From positions 1-64,000 of the forward strand of contig CACYWN010000028.1 in NCBI GenBank assembly GCA_902778105.1: a DNA stretch of 64,000 nucleotides, written 5' to 3'. Source of the stretch: an uncultured Bacteroidia bacterium (GTDB lineage: Bacteria > Bacteroidota > Bacteroidia > Bacteroidales > UBA932). The first letter of the stretch is position 1; each line of letters opens with the position of its first letter. The notes below the pieces were generated by a model. The model was not told the DNA's origin and made no database searches. It saw nothing but the letters and a program-made list of their open reading frames with translations. Position numbers and translations under genes: made by a program. Below, piece after piece: positions 32,355 through 41,026 of the stretch.

Positions 32355-33233
32355 ATGAGCCAGGTCCTGCAAGAAATCACCCCGTTGTCCGACAAGGACT
32401 GCTTCTATGTGGTGGAACGCCACAAGTCGGAATTCCTGTTCCCCATCCACAGCCATGCCGAGTATGAACTCAATTTCATCGAGAACGGAGCCGGTGTGCG
32501 CCGGATCGTCGGGGACAGCGTGGAGGAGATCGGGGACTATGAACTGACGCTGGTGGCGGGGGAGCGGCTCGAACATGCCTGGGAGCAGGGAAACTGCCGC
32601 AATGGGGATATCCGCGAGATTACCATCCAGTTTTCCCGGACGCTTTTCCCGGAGGAACTTCTTGCGCGCAAGCAGTTCCGGACCATCCGGGACATGTTCC
32701 AGAAGGCGGCCAACGGACTCACGTTCTCGCTGAAAGCCATCATGAAAGTGTATTCCCTGCTGGATGTCCTGGCTTCGGAACCGGATGGATTTGAGCAGTT
32801 TCAGCATCTGCTGCAGATTCTCTACGTGCTGTCGAACGACACGGAGGCGCGCGTGCTTGCCAGTTCTTCTTTTGCGAAAGAGGAGCGGAACACGGAGAGC
32901 CGCCGGGTACGGAAGGTGCAGGAGTTCATCAATGCGCACTACCACGAGGAAATCCGGCTGGAGGATTGTGCGGCGATGGTCGGGATGTCTCCTTCGGCAT
33001 TCAGCCGTTTCTTCAAGCAGCATACGAACCGGACGCTGATGGATTACATCATCGATATCCGCCTGGGAAACGCCGCCCGGCTCCTGGTGGACACGACGAT
33101 GGGCATTTCCGAAATCAGCTATGCCTGCGGATTCAACAACCTGTCCAATTTCAACCGCGCCTTCAAGTCCAGGCGGGGCTATACGCCCCGGGACTTCCGG
33201 ACGCTGTTCAGGAAAAACCGCGTCTTCGTGTAG
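32355..33233 (+). CDS. AraC-family transcriptional regulator of the mannan locus
   Basis: Regulator of 292 residues: cupin-type N-terminal sensing domain (FPIHSHAEYELNFIENG, ~30-46), then two AraC HTH motifs from about 190 (LEDCAAMVGMSPSAFSRFFK and ISEISYACGFNNLSNFNRAFK). It lies immediately before the GH5-susC/D run on the same strand, so it very probably senses a mannan-derived sugar and controls the locus. Bacteroidota polysaccharide loci are more often run by hybrid two-component or SusR-type regulators; a small AraC protein is the less common choice. Confidence 0.88.
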   Translation: MSQVLQEITPLSDKDCFYVVERHKSEFLFPIHSHAEYELNFIENGAGVRRIVGDSVEEIGDYELTLVAGERLEHAWEQGNCRNGDIREITIQFSRTLFPEELLARKQFRTIRDMFQKAANGLTFSLKAIMKVYSLLDVLASEPDGFEQFQHLLQILYVLSNDTEARVLASSSFAKEERNTESRRVRKVQEFINAHYHEEIRLEDCAAMVGMSPSAFSRFFKQHTNRTLMDYIIDIRLGNAARLLVDTTMGISEISYACGFNNLSNFNRAFKSRRGYTPRDFRTLFRKNRVFV

Positions 33234-33277
33234 GTATTACAGTCAGCAGGAAAGTATCAGATTTGGGTTTTATTGTA

Positions 33278-33321
33278 TTTGTCCGTGCCCGTTCCAAAAA
33301 GTATTTTTGTAACATACTTTT
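33278..33321 (+). promoter_or_regulatory. Promoter of the mannan utilisation operon with overlapping inverted repeat
   Basis: TTTG (33278-33281), 20 bases, TATTTTTG (33302-33309). A perfect 8-bp inverted repeat, AAAAGTAT (33297-33304) and ATACTTTT (33314-33321), overlaps the -7 box and could be an operator. The GH5 ATG follows 18 bases later. Confidence 0.62.
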
Positions 33322-33339
33322 CTGAAACGCGCCACTATA

Positions 33340-34617
33340 ATGAGACAAACACTGAAATCGGCTTTCCTGGCAGGAATCACCCTCCTCGCCGCTGCTTGCG
33401 GCCCCAAGGCTGGACCCTCTCCTTTTGTCCGGGTCGAGGATGGGCAATTCATCCGTAACGGACGTTCATATTCGTACATTGGAACCAATTTCTGGTATGG
33501 CCCCATCCTGGCCTCCGAAGGGCAGGGCGGGAATCTCGACCGCCTTGTCCGGGAACTCGACACGCTCAAATCGCTGGGCATCGACAATCTCCGCGTACTG
33601 GTGGGCGGAGACGGGCCGGACGGTGTTTTCTCCCGGATCGAGCCCACGCTTCAGAAGGCCCCGGGCGTTTATAATGATACTATTTTGACCGGACTGGACC
33701 GTTTCCTGGTCGAACTGGGGAAGCGGGATATGCAGGCGGTTCTTTATCTGAACAATTCCTGGGAGTGGTCCGGCGGTTACGGACAGTATATGGAGTGGGC
33801 CGGCTCCGGGAAGGCGCTGATTCCGCTGCTGGACGGCTATGGCCCGTTCATGCGGCAGATGGCCGGTTTCGCGACCGATGAAAAAGCGCAGGAACTGTTC
33901 TTCAATCATCTGAAATTCATTGTCGGACGCACGAATTCCCTTACCGGAAAGCCGTACAGCGAGGATCCCGCCATCTTCTCCTGGCAGATCGGCAACGAGC
34001 CCCGTTGCTTCTCCGACGATCCCGCGGTCCGCAAGGGCTTCATCGCCTGGCTTTCCGAAGCGGCCCGCCTGATCAAGGAAATCGACCCGAACCACCTGGT
34101 CTCCACCGGCAATGAGGGCCTGATGGGCTGCGAGGCCGATCCTGCCCTGCTGGAGGAAGTCGCCGCCATTCCCGGGGTCGACTACATGACCATCCATATC
34201 TGGCCCTACAACTGGAACTGGGCCCGTGCGGAGAGCCTGGTGGAGGATCTTCCCTCCGCTTTGGAAAAGACCGATGAATATATCCGTGCGCACGTGGAAG
34301 TGGCTGCGAAATACGGCCTCCCCATCGTTGCGGAGGAGTTCGGCTTCCCGCGGGACGGTTTTTCGCCGGAACGGAGCGCCACGACCGTCGGTCGCGACGC
34401 CTATTACCGTCATCTGTTCTCCAAGGTGGGAAAGGAACTTGCCGGAGCCAATTTCTGGGGATGGAGCGGTTTTGCCCGTCCGCAGCACACCCAGTGGGAG
34501 CGGGGCGACGATTACGCCGGCGACCCGGCCCAGGAAGCCCAGGGCCTGAACGGGGTGTATGTGGATGACACCACGGTGGAAATCATCAGACAATCAATAT
34601 CCAACCTTAACAATTAA
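33340..34617 (+). CDS. GH5 (subfamily 7-like) beta-mannanase or mannosidase, lipoprotein
   Basis: Lipoprotein of 425 residues with lipobox LLAAAC (Cys20), so it is anchored to the outer or inner membrane. The GH5 acid/base is Glu220 in SWQIGNEPR and the nucleophile Glu333 in IVAEEFGFPR. The opening F-x-R-x-G-R-x-Y-x-Y-x-G-T-N-F-W motif and the IGNEPR form fit subfamily 7 beta-mannanases. It is the first gene of the locus behind the promoter, and cleaves beta-1,4-mannosyl bonds in mannan or glucomannan; exact mode is inferred. Confidence 0.85.
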   Translation: MRQTLKSAFLAGITLLAAACGPKAGPSPFVRVEDGQFIRNGRSYSYIGTNFWYGPILASEGQGGNLDRLVRELDTLKSLGIDNLRVLVGGDGPDGVFSRIEPTLQKAPGVYNDTILTGLDRFLVELGKRDMQAVLYLNNSWEWSGGYGQYMEWAGSGKALIPLLDGYGPFMRQMAGFATDEKAQELFFNHLKFIVGRTNSLTGKPYSEDPAIFSWQIGNEPRCFSDDPAVRKGFIAWLSEAARLIKEIDPNHLVSTGNEGLMGCEADPALLEEVAAIPGVDYMTIHIWPYNWNWARAESLVEDLPSALEKTDEYIRAHVEVAAKYGLPIVAEEFGFPRDGFSPERSATTVGRDAYYRHLFSKVGKELAGANFWGWSGFARPQHTQWERGDDYAGDPAQEAQGLNGVYVDDTTVEIIRQSISNLNN

Positions 34618-34635
34618 CAAACCAACACTAGTAGC

Positions 34636-37600
34636 ATGAAAAACAAGCTGTTAGCCTTCATGCTCGCGCTCTTCGCGACCGTGGGAACCCTGTTCGCCCA
34701 GAACAGGGTCGTCGGTACCGTCACGGACGATATCGGACCGGTCATCGGCGCCAGCGTGATGGAGAAAGGCACCCAGAACGGTGCCGTCACAGACCTGGAT
34801 GGAAACTACGTGATCACGGTGAAGCCCGGTGCGACGTGATCACGGTGAAGCCCGGTGCGACGCTCGTGTTCTCTTCCATCGGCTATGCCACGCAGGAAGT
34901 GGTCGTGGGAAACCAGACCCAGATCAATGTCCTGCTGAAAGAGGATACCGAATTCCTCGACGAGGTCGTCGTCGTGGGTTACGGTACCATGAAGCGGAGC
35001 GACCTCTCCGGCGCTTCCGTATCCATGAAGGAAGAAGACCTGAAGGGGTCCATCATCACCAACCTGGACCAGTCCCTCCAGGGCCGCGCCGCCGGTGTCT
35101 CCGCGGTGCAGACTTCCGGTGCCCCGGGTTCCTCGTCCTCCATCCGCGTCCGTGGCCAGGCCACGGTGAACGCCAATGCCGAACCGCTCTACGTCATTGA
35201 CGGCGTCATCGTCCAGGGCGGCGGCAATTCCGGCGGAGACTTCGGTCTGGGCGGTCTCGGAAACGGAAAGGTTTCCACCATCTCCCCGCTCGCGACCATC
35301 AACCCGGCCGATATCGTCTCGATGGAAATCCTCAAGGACGCTTCCGCGACGGCCATCTACGGCGCCCAGGGCGCCAACGGCGTCGTCCTCATCACCACCA
35401 AGCACGGCAAGGCAGGTGATGCGAAGTTCTCTTATGACGGCATGTTCGCGGTTTCCCGCCAGACCAGCCGCATCCATATGATGAACCTCCGTGAGTTCGC
35501 CGAATACTACAACGACCTCGCCGGGCAGGGCCTCGTGGACCACAACGGCTATTATGCCGATCCTTCCATCCTCGGCAAGGGTACGAACTGGCAGGACGAG
35601 GTGTTCCGCACCGCCCTCCAGCAGCAGCACCAGATCAGCGCCCAGGGCGGTTCCGAGAAGGTCCAGTACTATGTGTCCGGTTCCTGGATGGACCAGCAGG
35701 GTACGATCATCGGCTCCAACTTCAACCGTCTCTCCTTCCGCACCAACCTGGATGCGCAGCTCAAGGAATGGTTCAAGCTGGGCGTGAACGCGACCTACGC
35801 CGTCACCAATGACGACATCAAGCTCGCCGACGGCCAGGAAGGCGTCATCTTCTATTCCCTCTCCACCCTGCCTGACATCCCGGTCTATGACCTGGACGGA
35901 AACTATTCCACGACCGTTCGCGAGGGTTACACCTCCGCCAACCCGGTCGCCCTGGCCATGTTGGACCAGAACCTCCTCAAGCGTCAGAAACTGACCGGTA
36001 ACGTCTATGCGGACCTTACCCCGGTCAAGCACTTGACCTGGCGCAGCGAGGTGGGTTTCGACGTCTCCAACTCCGAAGCCACCACCTATAAGCCGATGGT
36101 GAACCTCGGCGGCTGGCAGCGTGGCAACAATTCCATGAGCACCCAGCGTAACGGCAGCACCTACTGGTCCATCAAGAACTACTTGACCTATGCCAATACC
36201 TTCGGCAAGCACAGTCTGACGGCGATGGTGGGCCAGGAAGCCTGGGAATCCCGCTGGAACTACCTGGGTGCCAGCAACACCGGTCTTCCTTCGGATGACA
36301 TCCACAACATCAAGCTCGCCACCGGCAACCCGACCGTGAATTCCGGCTTCGGCTCCTCCGCAATGGCGTCCTTCTTCACCCGTGAGACCTACAACTACGA
36401 CGACCGCTACCTCGCGACCTACACCTTCCGCCGGGACGGTTCCTCCAACTTCGGACCGGACAACCGCTGGGCGAACTTCCATTCCTTCGCCGCCTCCTGG
36501 CGATTCACCAACGAGGCCTTCCTGAAGGATTTCACCCGTTCCTTCGGCCTGGACAACGGTAAGATCCGCGTGGGCTGGGGCCAGACCGGTAATGCCAACA
36601 TCGGCGGCGGCGCCTGGGAGTCCGGCATGTCCAAGATGCCTACCGGCCTCGGCGACAGCCAGCGTCCGGCCAATATCTCCAACACCGGTATCCACTGGGA
36701 GAAGCAGGTGCAGACCAACGTCGGTCTCGACCTCAACTTCCTGCAGAACCGCATCAACCTGACCGTCGACCTTTACAGGAAGGTGTCCTCCGACATGCTG
36801 ATGTCCCTGACGCTCCCGTCCTACATGGGTACCCAGGGCAATGGCTCCTCCGCCCTCGCCGCTCCGAAGGGTAACTTCGGTACCATCGAGAACAAGGGTC
36901 TGGAGATCACGCTCGACACCCATCCTGTCGACACGAAGAACTTCGGCTGGGACAGCAACTTCCAGATTTCCTTCAACCGGAACAAGCTGGTCGCCCTGGA
37001 CGGCTCCGCCAATGCGCAGCTCGTGGGTTACGGCCAGTGGAGCGACATCGTCTCCGTGACCGAGATCGGCCAGTCCCTGTACAATTTCTACGGCTATGTC
37101 GTGGACGGCGTATACGAGACCTTCGAAGACATCGAGAATTCCCCGAAGGCCGAGAAATACCCGGTGGACGGCGTTTTCAACCGCGCTACGACCGTGTGGG
37201 TGGGTGACCTCAAGTTCAAGGACATCAGCGGACCGGAAGGCGTTCCGGACGGCAGGATCAACGAATATGACCAGACCAACATCGGATCCCCGCTTCCCAA
37301 GTTCACCTTCGGCTGGACCAACAGTTTCCGTTACAAGAACCTGGACCTGTCCATCTTCCTGAACGGTTCCTATGGGAACAAGGTCCTCAACTACAATATG
37401 ATGGGTCAGGGTTACAACGGCCTCGTGCACATGAACAGCACCTGGACCAACCAGCACGTGTCCGTCCAGGACCGCGCCCGCCTCGTCATCATCGACGAAG
37501 GGAAGACCTATACCGACGGATCCATGTGGTATGACGACATCACGAACGTGCGTGTCTCCAATACCGGTACCAAGACGCCGCGCCCGTCCATCCAGGACCC

Positions 37601-37892
37601 GAACGACAACGACCGCCTGAGCACCCGTTACATCGAAGACGGAAGCTATCTCCGCATCAAGAACATCACCCTCGGCTACACCTTCCCGAAAACCGTGCTC
37701 CAGAAGGTGAAGATCGACAATGTGCGTGTTTACATGAACATCCAGAATCTCTACACCTTCACCAAGTACACCGGTTTCGACCCTGAAGTGGGTGCCTCCA
37801 CGCAGGATTCCTCCGGTCTGACCTTCGGTGTGGACAACGGACGTTATCCTTCCCCGATGACTTGTTCCTTCGGACTGAACATCACTTTCTAA
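34636..37892 (+). pseudogene. SusC-like TonB-dependent receptor, frame broken by a 26-bp tandem duplication
   Basis: Outer-membrane importer for mannan oligosaccharides, pairing with the SusD protein downstream. Frame 1 gives a signal peptide and most of a carboxypeptidase-regulatory-like domain, ending after 67 codons at VKPGAT-stop. Frame 2 resumes at 34836 within the same sequence and carries the SusC signature DEVVVVGYGTMKRSDLSGA, the plug (IRVRGQATVN, YVIDGVIV) and the full barrel ending GLNITF. A directly repeated 26-base unit at 34810-34861 causes the shift; with one copy removed the product is 1076 residues, a normal SusC size. Possible causes are real mutation, reversible slippage or assembly error. 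As it stands the barrel frame lacks a signal peptide. Confidence 0.9.
34810..34861 (+). repeat. Perfect tandem duplication, 2 x 26 bp, inside the SusC-like gene
   Basis: Two adjacent identical 26-base units starting GTGATCACGGTGAAGCCC, at 34810-34835 and 34836-34861. Twenty-six is not a multiple of three, so the second copy shifts the frame by two. No other tandem repeat of this kind was seen in the window. Confidence 0.95.
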
Positions 37893-37910
37893 ACGATGGA
37901 GGACATGCAT

Positions 37911-39689
37911 ATGAAAAATACATTCAAATATATCATCCTTGCCGCGGCCGTGCTGACCGCCGCCTCCTGCGAGAAATTCCTGGACCGTCCGTCCGAGGAT
38001 TCCTACACCACCGGCGACTTTTACAAGAATGACGCGCAGGTCGAGCAGGGTATCAACTACCTCTACAATTCCCCGTGGTACGACATCATCCGCTTCTACA
38101 TCTACGGTTCCGAAACGATGTGCGGCAATGTCTACCAGGGCCAGAACGCCTATTCCACGCTGACCGTGAACGGTACGGACCAGGACCTCAAGAACATGGC
38201 CTATTCCCTGTGGGCCGTGAACGCGCAGTGCAATACGGTGATCAACAACATCCTGAATGCGGAAACCACCGCCTCCGCAGCTGTCAAGAACCGCTGCATC
38301 GGCGAGGCCCTTGCCTGGAAGGCGATGACCTATTTCCTGCTTGTGCGCACCTTCGGCGACGTTCCGATCATCCACGACAACACCGAGGTGATCAAGGAAG
38401 CCAGCTACAATGAGGTATTCAAGGTTCAGAAAGCCGACGTTTATGAGTACATCGTCATGACCCTGGAGAAGGCCATGGAACTGCTTCCGAAGAACGCCTA
38501 CATCGGCAAACTCAACCGCATCGACTACTACGCCGCCGAGGCCCTTCTTTCGAAGGTTTATCTGACCAAGGCCGGTGTCACCGGTTCCCTGAACCAGGAT
38601 GACCTGGCTGCCGCGGCGCGCTATGCGAAGGATGTCATTGACAATTCCGGACGTACCCTGACCCCGAAATACTCCGACATTTTCCGGATGACCCCCGACA
38701 AGTTCCAGCAGACCGGTGAGGAACTCTTCACCTGGCACTGGCAGTGCAAGCAGGAGACCTGGACTTCCCAGAACTCCATCCAGTGCGACGTGGGCCTGGT
38801 CGGATTCGACGAGAACGGCAATCTCTGGGGAGACTGGAAGGGTCCCTCCATCGACCTGCAGGAAGCCTTCGGCGTGCTGGCCACGGACGACCCTACCAAG
38901 CGTGTCAACCATGACGACCGCCGCCAGGCGACGATGATGATGTTCGGTGACCAGTACGACTATTTTTGGACCGACATGGGCGGTTTCGACTTCTACCGCT
39001 TCTTCTATGACGACAGCTACGCTCCGGGCGGGCTCGATGCCAACGCTTCCAACAAGTCCTTCGGCTGCGCTACCGGCGCCAACTATGCCAAGCACCTCTA
39101 TGGCGACGTCGCCGACCACGTGGCTGCGTTCGGCTATCCGTCCTTCGGCATGTACAACCAGCTTCCGACGCACATCCTCCGCCTGGGCGACATCTACCTG
39201 GTCTATGCCGAGGCGGCTTTCCTGACCGGCAATTCTTCCGACGCCCTCACCTATGTGAACAAGATCCGCGAACGTGCCCATGCCGAGCCGCTTGCGAGTG
39301 TCACCTATGAGGACATCTGGAAGGAACGCCGCCTGGAACTCGCCCTCGAAGGCGACCGCTGGTACGATTATGTGCGTCGTTCCTACTATGACGTGAACGC
39401 CTGCATCGCCGACCTGCTGGCCCAGCGCCGCTCCAGATGGGAGGGTGACCTGAACGGCGTGTATAAGAACTTCGTGACGGATGCACAAGGCAATTATGTA
39501 GGCCCCGGAGCCCGCGAGTGGGATTCCAGCGCCATTACCTATAATCCCGTCGAGGACCTTGCCGACGTGAAGCCGCACATGTTCACGATTCCTTTCCCGA
39601 CGGAAGACGTCGTGATGAACCCGAATGTGGCCTCCACCGCCGAACCGGTCCACGTGGATGTCCGCGCGACTTATTCGTATGACTTTTAA
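37911..39689 (+). CDS. SusD-like starch-binding-type lipoprotein
   Basis: Lipoprotein of about 592 residues; lipobox TAASC (Cys20) followed by EKFLDRPSED, the usual SusD start. TPR-like helices include YFLLVRTFGDVPIIHDN and the C-terminal RRLELALEGDRWYDYVR motif. It forms the lid over the SusC-like channel and binds the glycan at the cell surface. ATG 37911 is preferred because GGAGG lies nine bases before it and the lipobox fits; ATG 37896 would add five residues. Confidence 0.93.
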   Translation: MKNTFKYIILAAAVLTAASCEKFLDRPSEDSYTTGDFYKNDAQVEQGINYLYNSPWYDIIRFYIYGSETMCGNVYQGQNAYSTLTVNGTDQDLKNMAYSLWAVNAQCNTVINNILNAETTASAAVKNRCIGEALAWKAMTYFLLVRTFGDVPIIHDNTEVIKEASYNEVFKVQKADVYEYIVMTLEKAMELLPKNAYIGKLNRIDYYAAEALLSKVYLTKAGVTGSLNQDDLAAAARYAKDVIDNSGRTLTPKYSDIFRMTPDKFQQTGEELFTWHWQCKQETWTSQNSIQCDVGLVGFDENGNLWGDWKGPSIDLQEAFGVLATDDPTKRVNHDDRRQATMMMFGDQYDYFWTDMGGFDFYRFFYDDSYAPGGLDANASNKSFGCATGANYAKHLYGDVADHVAAFGYPSFGMYNQLPTHILRLGDIYLVYAEAAFLTGNSSDALTYVNKIRERAHAEPLASVTYEDIWKERRLELALEGDRWYDYVRRSYYDVNACIADLLAQRRSRWEGDLNGVYKNFVTDAQGNYVGPGAREWDSSAITYNPVEDLADVKPHMFTIPFPTEDVVMNPNVASTAEPVHVDVRATYSYDF

Positions 39690-39700
39690 TCCGTGAAACG

Positions 39701-41008
39701 ATGAAAGCGATAACCAAATATACTGGCATCATCCTGGGTGTGGTCCTGGCCGCTTCCTGTACCAACCTGGACTATCCGGACCGCTACAAGGAGACAACCG
39801 GCGTTCCGACCGTCCATTTCGTCCGCTATGCGGACCGGGACATCGCCATTACCCAGGCCAATATGGAAGAGCTCGTGTGTGTGGTCGGTGACAACCTGAC
39901 CAGCGTCCACGACATCTACTTCAACGACCAGGCCGCCGTCCTGAACTCCAGCTACATGACCCCGCATACCATCGTGGTGGCGGTGCCCAAGAACATGCCC
40001 GTGGAGCAGACCGACAAGATGTACCTGATCACCCGCGACAGTTCTGTCGTGGCTTATGACTTCAAGGTCCTTCCTCCGACACCGAAGATCACCGGCATGT
40101 CCAACGAGTGGGCGAAGGCCGGTGAGACCGTCAGCATCTACGGCTCTTACCTCTTCCCGCCGATCACCGTCGAATTCCCCGGTGCGGACCCGGTTAAGGT
40201 CACTTCTGGCGACGGTACGGCGCTCTCGCTCAAGGTCCCTGCCGGCGCACAGCCGGGCAAGATCAAGGTCAACAACGATTCCGGTACCGCACAGTCCGTG
40301 TTCATGTACAAGGACAGCCGCGGCATGCTCTTCGACTTCGACGGCCTGACCGGCCTGGACAACCACGGCTGGAACGGTCACAGTTCGCAGGATGATGACG
40401 GAACCGGCATCGCCGGCCGCTTCTTCCAATTCGGCGACGGAGCCACTGAACTCAACGGCGCCTGGGAGGAAGCCCACTTCTCCTTCGTCTACTGGCCGGG
40501 TTCCTGGAATACGCCCGAGAATTACCAGGATGGTGCCATGGGTGCCCGCCTGACCGATTTCGCGGACTTCACCGACTGGCAGAACATGGCCCTCAAGTTC
40601 GAGATCTTCGTCCCGTCCTCCAACCCCTGGAACAACACGCCGATGCAGATCTGCTTCGCGGGCGTGGATTTCGTCACCTTCGGAAACGGCGGCATCGAGG
40701 ATATCGACGGCAACATCGTGGCGGGTGCGAACAACACCTACATGTCCGGCAACGACGCTCCCCGCGCTTTCTACACGCCCTGGAAGGCGACCGGTTCCTT
40801 CCATACCGGCGACCAGTGGATGACGGTGGCCATCCCGTTCACCGAGTTCAACCTCGGATGGAATGCCCAGCCCGCCGGCACCAGCCTGAACGCCTCCAGT
40901 TTTACCAGCATGTGGATGTTCATCACCGACGGCGGCATGGAACCTGTCGGAACGAGCTGCACGCCGATCATCAAGATCGACAACATCCGCGCGGTCCCTT
41001 ACAAATAA
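39701..41008 (+). CDS. Surface glycan-binding lipoprotein with TIG domain
   Basis: Lipoprotein of 435 residues; lipobox VLAASC (Cys20). One or two Ig/TIG-like domains (~35-205) precede a C-terminal beta-sandwich (~210-435) rich in Trp and Gly (HFSFVYWPGSWNTPENY). This is the layout of the SGBP-B family seen behind SusD in xylan and mannan loci. It probably captures mannan chains at the cell surface for the SusCD pair. It starts 11 bases after the SusD stop. Confidence 0.82.
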   Translation: MKAITKYTGIILGVVLAASCTNLDYPDRYKETTGVPTVHFVRYADRDIAITQANMEELVCVVGDNLTSVHDIYFNDQAAVLNSSYMTPHTIVVAVPKNMPVEQTDKMYLITRDSSVVAYDFKVLPPTPKITGMSNEWAKAGETVSIYGSYLFPPITVEFPGADPVKVTSGDGTALSLKVPAGAQPGKIKVNNDSGTAQSVFMYKDSRGMLFDFDGLTGLDNHGWNGHSSQDDDGTGIAGRFFQFGDGATELNGAWEEAHFSFVYWPGSWNTPENYQDGAMGARLTDFADFTDWQNMALKFEIFVPSSNPWNNTPMQICFAGVDFVTFGNGGIEDIDGNIVAGANNTYMSGNDAPRAFYTPWKATGSFHTGDQWMTVAIPFTEFNLGWNAQPAGTSLNASSFTSMWMFITDGGMEPVGTSCTPIIKIDNIRAVPYK

Positions 41009-41026
41009 TGAGAGGAGATTGAGTCT

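Noticed and set aside
34810..34861. Possible CRISPR-like direct repeat
   Set aside because: Two units only, directly adjacent with no spacer, and inside a coding region.
34806..39653. Open frame of 1615 codons on the minus strand, opposite the SusC-like and SusD genes
   Set aside because: Its translation has low complexity typical of an antisense frame in GC-rich, codon-biased DNA and no recognisable domain; the plus strand encodes clear SusC and SusD proteins.
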